From: Paramagnetospirillum caucaseum
GTDB lineage: Bacteria > Pseudomonadota > Alphaproteobacteria > Rhodospirillales > Magnetospirillaceae
Direction of reading: 5' to 3'
Assembly: GCF_000342045.1 (NCBI RefSeq)
Contig: NZ_AONQ01000022.1
Coordinates: 1 to 64,000, forward strand
Length of the DNA: 64,000 nt
Part shown: positions 26,340-34,543 of the stretch, piece after piece
How positions within the stretch are numbered: the stretch's first letter is position 1
How the letters are laid out: every line of letters starts with the position of its first letter
Program-made: the position numbers and the translations under genes
The notes under the pieces: model-generated
The model's input: the letters and a program-made list of their open reading frames with translations, nothing else
Database searches by the model: none
What the model was told of the DNA's origin: nothing

Positions 26340-27878
26340 CTACGAAAGGCGCTCCCCTTCGGCGAGCGGGCGGAACACTCCCGGCGGCAACCTGGTCGCC
26401 TTGTCGCAGATGGCCTTGTCGACCTGTGCCTGGGTCAGGTTCTCGGCCCGGGACAGGTCGGCATCGCGGAGATCGGCGCCCATCATGATGGCGCCCTTGA
26501 AATCGGCGCCGGCGGTGCGGGCGCCGCATAACGAGGCCCCCGACAGGTCGGTGCCGCGCAGGGTGGCGCCTTCCAGGTTGCTGAGATCGAGCTTGGCGTG
26601 GCGCAATGCCGCCACCCCAAGATTGGCCCCGCCCAGATTGGCCGCCGACAGGGTGGCATAGCGGAAGTCCGAGCCGTCGAGCCGTGCCTCGGCCAGGCAG
26701 GCATCCGACAGATCCACTTCGCGGAAGGTGGCGTTGGCGAGAACGGCCCCCGACAGATCGACCCCCGCCAGGTCCATGCCGGTGAAGGTGGCGCGCTTGC
26801 CCTCGGCCCCCTTGGTCTGCAGCCATTTGCCGTGCTCGGCGACCACGGCGGAAACGTCGAGCGTCGCCACGTCGCGGCCCTTGCGCGCCTTGTGTCCGGC
26901 CTGGGCCATGGCCTCTTCCCATTGCTTGCGGCGCTTGGCGGCACGGCGCCTGGCCTCCTCGGCATCGGGATCGGGGCGCAGGCCGGCCACCTCGATGGGA
27001 CCGTCGGACAGCTTGCGGGCCGGAGCCAGGTCGTCATCGGACAGTTTGCCTCCCGACACCCGGCGGACCGGCGCCTCGCCCGAGGCGGAGGCGAAACCAC
27101 GGCCACTCCCGACCGGACCGGGCGCGGAGACAGGCGTGGCCTTGGGGGCGGGCGCGGGGGCGACGGCAGGGGCCGCCTTGGGAGCGGGAACGGGCGGAGA
27201 GGCGGTGGGCGGGGGGCTGGTCAGGGCCATGGCCGGGCCATTGCGCGACGGGCGCGGATCGGAGGGCGAGGCGGAAACGCCGGTCCTGGCCTCCAGCCGC
27301 GCCATCAGGGCGGCCACCTCGGGAATGGCCTCGGGCGGGGTGGCCCTGGATACGGCCGGCTCGGCGTCGTCGCCGGCCAGTTCCGGCAACGGATCGGCCT
27401 CCTTGATGAAGTTGCGCTTGGGCGCGTCGTCCCGCCGGGCCGGCGGCGCCATGCGCTCGGGCCTGGCCAGGGTCTCGCCCACCCGGTGGCCCAGTTCATG
27501 GCCGGAGATGGGTTTTGGCACCACGCCTTCGATCCCCAGAATCTTGGCCCGGTCGATAATATCCTTGAGGGTGGAGGGCGCCACCGCCAGCACCGGCAGG
27601 GTCTCGTTGGGATTGCCCGGCGGCCGGCGCACGCTTTCCAGCACCCGCAGGCCTTCCTCGGGCTTGGCGGCGAAGTCGATGAGCAGGATGTCGAAGCCCT
27701 GGGCCAGCAGCCGGCCGAGATCGCCCGGCTGGTCGAAGGACGCCACCTCGCGCACGTTCAGCTTGCGAAAGGTCTGGCGGGCGAGGAACCGGAACTGATC
27801 GTCCAGGCCGAACACCAGCACCCTGACCTTCTTCCAGTCGGTGCCCTCGACCGACTGTGTCGCCGTCGGATGCCGCAT
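26340..27878 (-). CDS. Receiver domain fused to pentapeptide repeats
   Basis: A 512-residue fusion. Residues 17-135 look like a response-regulator receiver: acidic pair D26/D27, the phospho-acceptor D68 in ILLIDFAAKP, and the VVPKPISGHELGHRV loop with the conserved lysine. A Pro/Ala-rich linker (about 145-290) is probably disordered. From about 360 to 480, repeats of the A(D/N)LxG type appear (DLAGVDLSGAVLANATF, LSAANLGGANLGVAALR, LSGASLCGARTAGADF), which fold into a right-handed beta helix. Such helices often act by protein mimicry or scaffolding. No output enzyme is present, and no kinase is adjacent. Confidence 0.82.
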   Translation of the reverse strand: MRHPTATQSVEGTDWKKVRVLVFGLDDQFRFLARQTFRKLNVREVASFDQPGDLGRLLAQGFDILLIDFAAKPEEGLRVLESVRRPPGNPNETLPVLAVAPSTLKDIIDRAKILGIEGVVPKPISGHELGHRVGETLARPERMAPPARRDDAPKRNFIKEADPLPELAGDDAEPAVSRATPPEAIPEVAALMARLEARTGVSASPSDPRPSRNGPAMALTSPPPTASPPVPAPKAAPAVAPAPAPKATPVSAPGPVGSGRGFASASGEAPVRRVSGGKLSDDDLAPARKLSDGPIEVAGLRPDPDAEEARRRAAKRRKQWEEAMAQAGHKARKGRDVATLDVSAVVAEHGKWLQTKGAEGKRATFTGMDLAGVDLSGAVLANATFREVDLSDACLAEARLDGSDFRYATLSAANLGGANLGVAALRHAKLDLSNLEGATLRGTDLSGASLCGARTAGADFKGAIMMGADLRDADLSRAENLTQAQVDKAICDKATRLPPGVFRPLAEGERLS

Positions 27879-27974
27879 CTACGTATGAGCCCTCATCTCT
27901 CCCGCCCGGCTACAATAGTCATAGGCCCGGGCGGGAGCAATCGTCGAAGAGTGCCGTAATCTGGCGGCTGTGCG

Positions 27975-28454
27975 TCAGTGGCGGACCGGAGCCCAGCCGG
28001 GATGGTCGAAATGCGCCTGATAGCGGTCCAGCGCCTTGACCGCCGCGACCACGCCCCGGCTCCGGTCGCCGCCCTTGCCCTTCATGGCGTCGGTGGCGGC
28101 GATGAGGTCGGCCAGCACGATATGAATCTGGGCGTCGGCCGCCTCGGGCAGCTTGCACTGCTCCGCGATGCCGTCCATGTGCCGCCCGATGGACGCCGCC
28201 AGGGCGTCGAACTCCGCCGCCTTGTAGCGCTTGTCGTGCACCGGCCCCAGGGCGGCGCGCAACTCGCCGCCGATGGCGGCCATGCCCTGGCGCAGGGGGG
28301 CGTCGGTCTGCCACTTCCGCCCATGGTCGAGGGTCAGCTTGCCCGCCGCCGGGGCCGCCTTCTCGTGGGAGTGATCGTGGGACGGCGAGGCGGCCAGCAC
28401 GGGGGAGGCGGCCAAGACGGCCAGCAGAACGGCAAGGGCAGGAATACGGGACAT
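27975..28454 (-). CDS. DnrO-like exported protein
   Basis: A 159-residue protein with a signal peptide (SRIPALAVLLAVLAASPVLAAS) and a short His-rich stretch just after it (SPSHDHSHEK). The mature part is helical, with the sequence WQTDAPLRQGMAAI and later VLADLIAATDAMKGK. It resembles the DnrO proteins found in denitrifiers and other proteobacteria, whose role is not firmly known. A metal-binding function for the His-rich start is only a guess. It is divergent from the Atm1-type gene with a 123-base spacer. Confidence 0.65.
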   Translation of the reverse strand: MSRIPALAVLLAVLAASPVLAASPSHDHSHEKAAPAAGKLTLDHGRKWQTDAPLRQGMAAIGGELRAALGPVHDKRYKAAEFDALAASIGRHMDGIAEQCKLPEAADAQIHIVLADLIAATDAMKGKGGDRSRGVVAAVKALDRYQAHFDHPGWAPVRH

Positions 28455-28577
28455 GGTGTATTTCTCCGGGTTGGTGGGGTTCGCCGACCCTAGCCGCGCA
28501 AACATGAACCGCCGATGAACCTTTGGTGCCCCCGTTCCGAGGTTGCGGCAGGGCCGCCAAGCCCTCATCTTAAGCGG

Positions 28578-30419
28578 ATGAGACGACGCGATCCCTCCTC
28601 GTGGGACAAGGGGCGCGGCCAGGGGCCGGGCGCCGACTGGTCCACGCTGCGTACCCTGTTCCCCTATCTGTGGCCGCCGGGCGAGCCCGAACTGCGCCTC
28701 AGGGTGGTCATGGCCATGATCCTCCTGGTGGCGGCCAAGGGCGTGGGCGTCGGCATTCCCTTGCTCTACAAGCAGGCGGTGGATGTCCTCTCGGTGTCGC
28801 CGGTCCTGGTGCCGCTGGCCCTGCTGGCGGCCTATGGCGCGGCGCGCGTCATGGCCGGCAGCTTCGCCGAGTTGCGCGATATCGTCTTCGTCAAGGTGGC
28901 GCAGCGCGCCATCCGCAAGGTCGGGCTGGGGGTGTTCACCCACCTGCACCGTCTGGGATTGCGCTTCCACCTGGACCGCCAGACCGGCGGGGTGTCCCGC
29001 GCCATCGAGCGCGGCACCAAGGGCATCGAGTTCCTGCTGAACTTCATGCTGTTCAACATCCTGCCCACCCTGCTGGAGATCGGGCTGGTCACCGCCATCC
29101 TGTGGGGGCTCTACGACGGGGTGTTCGCGTTGATCACCGCCGCGACCATCGCCGTCTACATCGCCTTCACGCTGGGCGTCACCGAGTGGCGGACCAAGTT
29201 CCGCCGCGCCATGAACGAGACGGATTCCGAGGCCTCGACCAAGGCCATCGACTCGCTGCTCAACTTCGAGACGGTGAAGTACTTCTGCAACGAGGCCCAC
29301 GAGGCCGGGCGCTACGACAAGGCCCTGGCCCGCTACGAATACGCCGCCAGCAAGAGCAAGGTGACCCTGTCGCTGCTCAACATGGGCCAGGGCGCCGTCA
29401 TCGCCATCGGTCTGACCCTGGTGATGATCCGCGCCGCCGAAGGGGTCGCCGACGGCACCATGACGCTGGGCGATTTCGTCCTGGTCAACGCCTATCTGAT
29501 CCAGCTGTACCTGCCGCTCAATTTCCTGGGCTTCGTCTACCGCGAGATCAAGCAGTCGCTGACCGACATGGAATCCATGTTCCGCCTGCTGCGCGAAAAC
29601 GCCGAGATCGAGGATTCTCCCGGCTCGAAGCCCCTGGCCCTGGCCGGCGGCGAGGTGCGCTTCGACGGCGTGACCTTCGGCTACAATCCCGACCGCCGGA
29701 TTCTGGGCGGCGTCGATTTCACCATTCCCGCCGGGAACACCCTGGCCATCGTCGGGCCGTCGGGGGCGGGCAAGAGCACCCTGTCGCGCCTGCTGTTCCG
29801 CTTCTACGACGTCAACGGCGGGGCCATCCTGATCGACGGCCAGGATATCCGCCAGGTGACCCAGGGGTCCTTGCGCGCCGCCATCGGCATCGTCCCCCAG
29901 GACACCGTGCTGTTTAACGACACCATCCGCTACAACATCGCCTATGGCCGCCCCGGCGCGGCCCAGGACGAGGTGGAGGAGGCCGCCCGGCTGGCCCGCA
30001 TCCACGATTTCGTGCAAAGCCTGCCCCAGGGCTACGACACCCGGGTGGGCGAGCGCGGCCTGAAGCTGTCGGGCGGCGAGAAGCAGCGCGTCGCCATCGC
30101 GCGGACCATCCTCAAGCGCCCCTCCATTCTGATCTTCGACGAGGCGACCAGCGCGCTCGACACCCAGACGGAGAAGGAAATCCAGGAATCCCTGCGCGAG
30201 GTGTCGCGGGACCGCACCACCCTGATCGTCGCACACCGGCTGTCCACCGTGGTCGACGCCGACGAGATCGTGGTGCTGGACGGCGGCCGCATCGTCGAGC
30301 GCGGCCGCCACGCCCAATTGCTGGAAGCCGGCGGCCACTATGCCGCCATGTGGCGTCGCCAGCAGGAGGCCCAGACCCTGCAGCAGCGCCTCGCCACCGA
30401 GCTGCAGGGGGCGGAATAG
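28578..30419 (+). CDS. Atm1-family ABC exporter
   Basis: A 613-residue half-transporter: six membrane helices (about 40-330) and a C-terminal ATPase. Walker A GPSGAGKST, the signature LSGGEKQRVAIARTIL and Walker B ILIFDEATSALD are intact, with the switch histidine in IVAHRLSTV. The membrane part (NFETVKYFCNEAHEAGRYDKAL, TLGDFVLVNAYLIQLYLPLNFLGFVYREIKQ) matches the Atm1/HMT1 group of alphaproteobacteria and mitochondria, which export glutathione-related compounds and are tied to iron-sulfur supply and metal detoxification. The start 28578 is used because the upstream frame runs through the divergent promoter region. Confidence 0.9.
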   Translation: MRRRDPSSWDKGRGQGPGADWSTLRTLFPYLWPPGEPELRLRVVMAMILLVAAKGVGVGIPLLYKQAVDVLSVSPVLVPLALLAAYGAARVMAGSFAELRDIVFVKVAQRAIRKVGLGVFTHLHRLGLRFHLDRQTGGVSRAIERGTKGIEFLLNFMLFNILPTLLEIGLVTAILWGLYDGVFALITAATIAVYIAFTLGVTEWRTKFRRAMNETDSEASTKAIDSLLNFETVKYFCNEAHEAGRYDKALARYEYAASKSKVTLSLLNMGQGAVIAIGLTLVMIRAAEGVADGTMTLGDFVLVNAYLIQLYLPLNFLGFVYREIKQSLTDMESMFRLLRENAEIEDSPGSKPLALAGGEVRFDGVTFGYNPDRRILGGVDFTIPAGNTLAIVGPSGAGKSTLSRLLFRFYDVNGGAILIDGQDIRQVTQGSLRAAIGIVPQDTVLFNDTIRYNIAYGRPGAAQDEVEEAARLARIHDFVQSLPQGYDTRVGERGLKLSGGEKQRVAIARTILKRPSILIFDEATSALDTQTEKEIQESLREVSRDRTTLIVAHRLSTVVDADEIVVLDGGRIVERGRHAQLLEAGGHYAAMWRRQQEAQTLQQRLATELQGAE

Positions 30420-30499
30420 CCCGCGTCCGCGCATCCGTTGCCGCCGACTTGGAAACGTGACAAACTTCCTATGGTTCCCGTTCAGGAGAGGAGGGCCCG

Positions 30500-30799
30500 A
30501 TGTTCCCCACGTTCGATCCCAAGATGTTCGAGGCCTTTACCGCCGATCCGGCGTCCTTCCTGGGCAAGGTGGCCGAGTTCCAGCGCGCCAATTTCGAGGC
30601 GGCCCGCGAGATCACCGAGAACAACGCCAAGGCGTTCCAGCAACTGGCCGCCATTCGCGATCCGCAGCAATTCGTCACCGCCCAGCCGGCCATCCTGCAG
30701 GCGGTGGTAAGCCGCAACATGGAGATCGTGACCCAGCTGTGGCAGAGCCTGGGCGGCGAAATGGCTCCCTCAGCCCCCAAGGGCAAGGGCAAGAAGTAG
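30500..30799 (+). CDS. Phasin-family protein
   Basis: A 99-residue helical protein that would coat polyhydroxyalkanoate granules. The sequence FDPKMFEAFTADPASFLGKVAEFQRANFEAAREITENNAKAFQQL and the repeated DPQQFVTAQPAILQAVV are typical of short alphaproteobacterial phasins; a Lys/Gly tail closes it. A strong AGGAGAGGAGG ribosome site precedes the start, which fits an abundant protein. No PHA synthase gene lies in the window. Confidence 0.78.
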   Translation: MFPTFDPKMFEAFTADPASFLGKVAEFQRANFEAAREITENNAKAFQQLAAIRDPQQFVTAQPAILQAVVSRNMEIVTQLWQSLGGEMAPSAPKGKGKK

Positions 30800-30808
30800 G
30801 CCCCGTAT

Positions 30809-30916
30809 TCCCGTCATCCCGAGTGAAGCCGGGGGGCGCCCTGGCACGGCCCTTCAGGACTGGCTCTGCCGGAGCAGGATGAGATCCCCTGACTTCGCCC
30901 GGGATGAGGGCGGAAA
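30809..30916. repeat. Long imperfect inverted repeat between convergent genes
   Basis: About 25 bases at the left end (from CCGTCATCCCGAGTGAAGCC) recur inverted at the right end (ACTTCGCCCGGGATGAGGGCGG), with roughly 55 bases between. Inner bases also pair in part. The structure fits an extended palindromic element of the kind scattered in alphaproteobacterial intergenic regions, and it could end transcription from both flanking genes. Confidence 0.5.
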
Positions 30917-30920
30917 ATAT

Positions 30921-31967
30921 TCAGTCGGCCACCGGCGCCCACAGCACGTCGTCGATGCGCTCCGCCCCGGCCAGCAGCATGACCAGCCGGTCGAAGCCCA
31001 GCGCGATGCCCGCCGCGTCCGGCATGCCGTATTCCAGCGCCGCCAGGAAATCCTCGTCCAGCGGATAGCGCTCGCCGTAAAGCCGCTCCTTGAGATCCAT
31101 GTCGGCGGTGAAGCGGCGGCGTTGCTCGGCCGCGTCGGTCAGTTCGCCGAAGGCGTTGCACAATTCCACGCCGCAGGCATAGGCCTCGAAGCGCTCGGCC
31201 ACCCGCGGGTCGGCGGGCGAGGGCCGCGACAGGGCGGCCATGGACACCGGATAGGAATGCAGGATGACCGGCCGGTCGAAGCCGAGATGGGGTTCGACGC
31301 GGTCGAGCATCACCTTGAAGAAGACGTCCTCCCAGGTATCGGACGGGCTGACCGAGAGGCCGATGCGGACCGCCTCGGCGGCGAGGCGCGCCCGGTCGGG
31401 CGACCAGGGGTCGGGGGCGGTGGCCAGCAGGTCGATGCCGGCGTATTCGGCGAAGGCTTCGGCCACCGACAGCCGCCGCCAGGGGGCGAAGGGATCGCAC
31501 GCCGCGCCGCCCCGCCGCAGCCGTTCCACTCCGGCGGCGCGGGCGCAGTCCCGGACCAGCGTCTCGGTATCGGCCATCAACTCCTCCAGCGAGGCCCCGG
31601 CCCGGTACCATTCCAGCATGGTGAATTCCGGGTGGTGGGTGGGCGAGCGCTCGGCATTGCGGAACACCTTGGCCAATTGGTAAAGGCGCGGCACGCCGGC
31701 CACCAGCAGCTTCTTCATGGCGAATTCCGGGCTGGTGTGGAGATGGAGCGGCCGGTCCGGCCCGCCGAAAGGGTCGGCGAAGGCGGTGGCGAAGGCCTTG
31801 AGGTGGGGCTCCAGTCCCGGCGAGATCTGCAGGCAGGGCGTCTCAACCTCGGCGAAGTCCCGCGCCGCGAAGAAGGCGCGCAGGGCATTGACGGCGCGGG
31901 CGCGCAGTTCCAGGTTCGCCTTGCGGGCGGCGAACACCTCGGGCCGCCACCATTCTTTACCTGTCAT
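30921..31967 (-). CDS. epmA: Elongation factor P lysyl transferase (EpmA/GenX/PoxA)
   Basis: A 348-residue class II lysyl-tRNA-synthetase-like enzyme that attaches beta-lysine to elongation factor P. It lacks the tRNA anticodon-binding domain, as the family does. Motif-2 style sequence VPRLYQLAKVFRNAERSPTHHPEFTMLEWY and motif-3 style GMPDAAGIALGFDRLVMLL are complete; LHLHTSPEFAMKKLLVAG is also typical. ATG 31967 has GAGGAAAAGG upstream. It is divergent from epmB with 25 bases between and near efp, which supports the assignment strongly. Confidence 0.93.
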   Translation of the reverse strand: MTGKEWWRPEVFAARKANLELRARAVNALRAFFAARDFAEVETPCLQISPGLEPHLKAFATAFADPFGGPDRPLHLHTSPEFAMKKLLVAGVPRLYQLAKVFRNAERSPTHHPEFTMLEWYRAGASLEELMADTETLVRDCARAAGVERLRRGGAACDPFAPWRRLSVAEAFAEYAGIDLLATAPDPWSPDRARLAAEAVRIGLSVSPSDTWEDVFFKVMLDRVEPHLGFDRPVILHSYPVSMAALSRPSPADPRVAERFEAYACGVELCNAFGELTDAAEQRRRFTADMDLKERLYGERYPLDEDFLAALEYGMPDAAGIALGFDRLVMLLAGAERIDDVLWAPVAD

Positions 31968-31992
31968 GGCCTTTTCCTCTATCAAGTGGCCC

Positions 31993-33024
31993 ATGTCCCG
32001 CCGCCGCACCCTTCGCACCGCCCAAGACCTGCTTGACGCCGGGCTGATCCGCTCCGCCGGGACGGTGGAGCGGGTTGCCGAGGCCTATGCCGTGGCGCTG
32101 ACTCCGGCGGTGGTGGACCTGATCGATCCCGCCGATTCCGACGATCCCATCGCCCGGCAATACGTGCCGTCGGCCGAGGAACTGGCCACGGCGCCGGAGG
32201 AACGGGCCGACCCCATCGGCGACGCAGCCTACAGCCCGGTGAAGGGCCTCGTCCACCGCTACCCCGACCGGGTGCTGCTGACCCCGCTGCTGGTCTGCCC
32301 GGTCTATTGCCGCTTCTGCTTCCGCCGTGCCCGGGTGGGCGATTCCGGGGCCACCATGGGCGAGGCGGAGATCGAGGCGGCCCTGGCCTATGTGGCGGAG
32401 CGTCCGGAAATCCGCGAGGTGATCCTGACCGGCGGCGATCCGCTGATGCTGCCCGCCGCCCGGCTGGCGGCGCTGCTGGGCCGTATCAACGCCATCCCGC
32501 ATGTGGAACTGATCCGCATCCATTCCCGCGTGCCGGTCAGCGATCCCCGCCGGGTCACGCCCGGGCTGGCCCGTGTGCTGGGGGGGAGGGGCGAAGCCGG
32601 TGTGGCTGGCGGTGCACGTCAACCACCCGCGCGAGTTGTCTCCCCTGGCCGCCGCCGGCCTGGAGCGGCTGGCGCGGGCCGGGGTGCCGCTGCTGTCGCA
32701 GACCGTGCTGCTCAAGGGCGTCAACGACCGGGCCGAGGTGCTGGAGGAACTGTTCCGCGCCCTGGTGCGCAACCGGGTGCGGCCCTATTACCTGCACCAT
32801 CCCGACCTGGCGCCCGGCACCGCCCACTTCCGCCCGTCCGTCGCCGAGGGCCAGGCGCTGATGCGTCGTTTGCGCGGCCGCCTGTCGGGCATCGCCCAGC
32901 CCACCTACGTGCTCGACATTCCCGGCGGCGCCGGCAAGGTGCCGGTGGGACCCGGCTACTGGGACGGGGAGGGGGGACGGTTACCGATCCGGCGGGCGGG
33001 GCGCACCGCTATCCGCCGGAATGA
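31993..33024 (+). CDS. epmB: EF-P beta-lysylation aminomutase EpmB, interrupted by two compensating frameshifts
   Basis: A radical-SAM lysine 2,3-aminomutase that makes beta-lysine for EF-P. The cluster motif CPVYCRFCFRR is intact, as are TGGDPLML and the later VWLAVHVNHPRELS, SQTVLLKGVND and YYLHHPDLAPGTAHF. Two frame changes break it: seven G at 32580-32586 where six would keep frame, and six G at 32971-32976 where seven would. Corrected, it ends GGTVTDPAGGAHRYPPE after 343 residues, the normal size. Both sites are G runs and cancel each other, so I read them as sequencing errors and the gene as intact. Confidence 0.88.
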   Translation: MSRRRTLRTAQDLLDAGLIRSAGTVERVAEAYAVALTPAVVDLIDPADSDDPIARQYVPSAEELATAPEERADPIGDAAYSPVKGLVHRYPDRVLLTPLLVCPVYCRFCFRRARVGDSGATMGEAEIEAALAYVAERPEIREVILTGGDPLMLPAARLAALLGRINAIPHVELIRIHSRVPVSDPRRVTPGLARVLGGRGEAGVAGGARQPPARVVSPGRRRPGAAGAGRGAAAVADRAAQGRQRPGRGAGGTVPRPGAQPGAALLPAPSRPGARHRPLPPVRRRGPGADASFARPPVGHRPAHLRARHSRRRRQGAGGTRLLGRGGGTVTDPAGGAHRYPPE

Positions 33025-33098
33025 CGGGTATTCTTGCCTTCCCGTGGGTGACCTGATAGGGTCCGCGCCAAATTTCCGTCAGCCCTGTTGGAACTCCC

Positions 33099-33665
33099 AT
33101 GAAGATCAATGCCAACCTGATTCGTCCCGGCAACATTCTCGAACACAACGGCCGCCAGTACGCCGTGCTGAAGATCCAGATCGTCCAGCCCGGCAAGGGC
33201 GGCGCCTTCATCACCGTCGAGATGCGCGACATCCGCACCGGCAACAAGACCAACGAGCGCTGGCGCACCGCCGACACCGTCGAGAAGTGCAACGTCGAGG
33301 CCAAGGAGTGCACCTTCCTGTTCCGCGACGATTCGATCATGACCTTCATGGATTCCGAGAGCTTCGAGCAGTTCACCATGCCCAACGACACCCTGGGCGA
33401 CACCATCGGCTTCCTGCAGGACGGCATGGTGGTCGAGGTGGACTTCGTCGAAGGTTCGCCGGTTTCCATCACCCTGCCGGAAAAGGTGGTGATGAAGGTG
33501 GTCGAGGCCGACCCGGTGGTGAAGGGGCAGACCGCGTCGTCGTCCTACAAGCCGGCCAAGCTGGAAAACGGCATGAAGATCCTGGTTCCCCCCTTCCTGG
33601 AAGAGGGCGAGGTGATCTGGGTCAACACCACCGAATGCACCTATGTCGAGCGGTTCAAGGGCTGA
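33099..33665 (+). CDS. efp: Elongation factor P
   Basis: A 188-residue translation factor that relieves ribosome stalling at proline runs. Three beta-barrel domains are readable: KOW-like (1-65), central OB (66-128) and C-terminal OB (130-188, ending NTTECTYVERFKG). The modified lysine sits in the loop VQPGKGGAF (K33 counting Met as 1), the form that EpmA modifies in other bacteria. It follows epmB by 74 bases. Confidence 0.96.
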   Translation: MKINANLIRPGNILEHNGRQYAVLKIQIVQPGKGGAFITVEMRDIRTGNKTNERWRTADTVEKCNVEAKECTFLFRDDSIMTFMDSESFEQFTMPNDTLGDTIGFLQDGMVVEVDFVEGSPVSITLPEKVVMKVVEADPVVKGQTASSSYKPAKLENGMKILVPPFLEEGEVIWVNTTECTYVERFKG

Positions 33666-33668
33666 GCG

Positions 33669-34466
33669 GTGATCATTCGCTCCGCACTGCTCAACGTCAT
33701 GATGGGGGCGGCCCGCAAGGCCGCCCGTAACCTGGTGCGCGATTACGGCGAGATCGAGCAGTTGCAGGTGTCCAAGAAGGGCCCCGCCGATTTCGTCTCC
33801 TCGGCCGATCTTCGGGCCGAGAAGACGCTCCGCGCCGAGTTGAAGAAGGCCCGCCCCGGCTTCGGCTTCCTGCTCGAGGAAGGTGGCGAGGTCGCCGGCG
33901 ACGACAAGAGCCAGCGCTGGATCATCGACCCCATCGACGGCACCACCAACTTCCTGCACGGCATTCCCAATTTCTGCATCTCCATCGCGCTGGAGCGTGA
34001 CGGCGAACTGGTCGCCGGCGTGGTCTACCAGCCGCTGGGCGACGAGATGTTCCATGCGGAAAAGGGCGCCGGCGCCTTCCTGAACGAGCACCGCCTGCGC
34101 GTCTCGGCCCGGCGCAAGCTGGAAGAGACCGTCATCGCCACCGGCATCCCCTTCATCGGCCGCCCGGGCCACGAGACCTTCCTCAAGGAATTGGGCGCGG
34201 TGATGGGCCAGGTGGCGGGTATCCGCCGCTTCGGCTCGGCGGCTCTCGACCTCGCCTATGTGGCGGCGGGGCGCTGCGACGGCTATTGGGAAACCGGCAT
34301 CAAGCCGTGGGACATCGCGGCGGGCATCGTGCTGGTCAAGGAAGCGGGCGGCTACGTCACCGACTTCCAGGGCGGCTCGAAGATGCTGGACAACGGCGAA
34401 GTGCTGGCGGCCAATGATCATCTGCACCAGCCGCTGCTGAAACTGCTGAAGACGGCGCGGGGATAG
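33669..34466 (+). CDS. Inositol monophosphatase-family protein (SuhB-like)
   Basis: A 265-residue magnesium-dependent phosphatase. Metal-site residues are visible: EE at 70-71, DPIDGTTNFLHG (D87, D90) and the late KPWDIAAG. The GTG start lies three bases after the efp stop, so it is probably in the same transcript. SuhB-type proteins also act in ribosome biogenesis and antitermination, which would fit its position next to a translation factor, but the enzyme could equally serve inositol or sugar phosphate turnover. Confidence 0.88.
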   Translation: MIIRSALLNVMMGAARKAARNLVRDYGEIEQLQVSKKGPADFVSSADLRAEKTLRAELKKARPGFGFLLEEGGEVAGDDKSQRWIIDPIDGTTNFLHGIPNFCISIALERDGELVAGVVYQPLGDEMFHAEKGAGAFLNEHRLRVSARRKLEETVIATGIPFIGRPGHETFLKELGAVMGQVAGIRRFGSAALDLAYVAAGRCDGYWETGIKPWDIAAGIVLVKEAGGYVTDFQGGSKMLDNGEVLAANDHLHQPLLKLLKTARG

Positions 34467-34543
34467 GGTTGTGGCCGGACTCCGGTTCGGCTAGATTCTT
34501 GGTCGCGAGAAAAACGAGGGATTCCAGCCGGGAGAGTGGCGTG

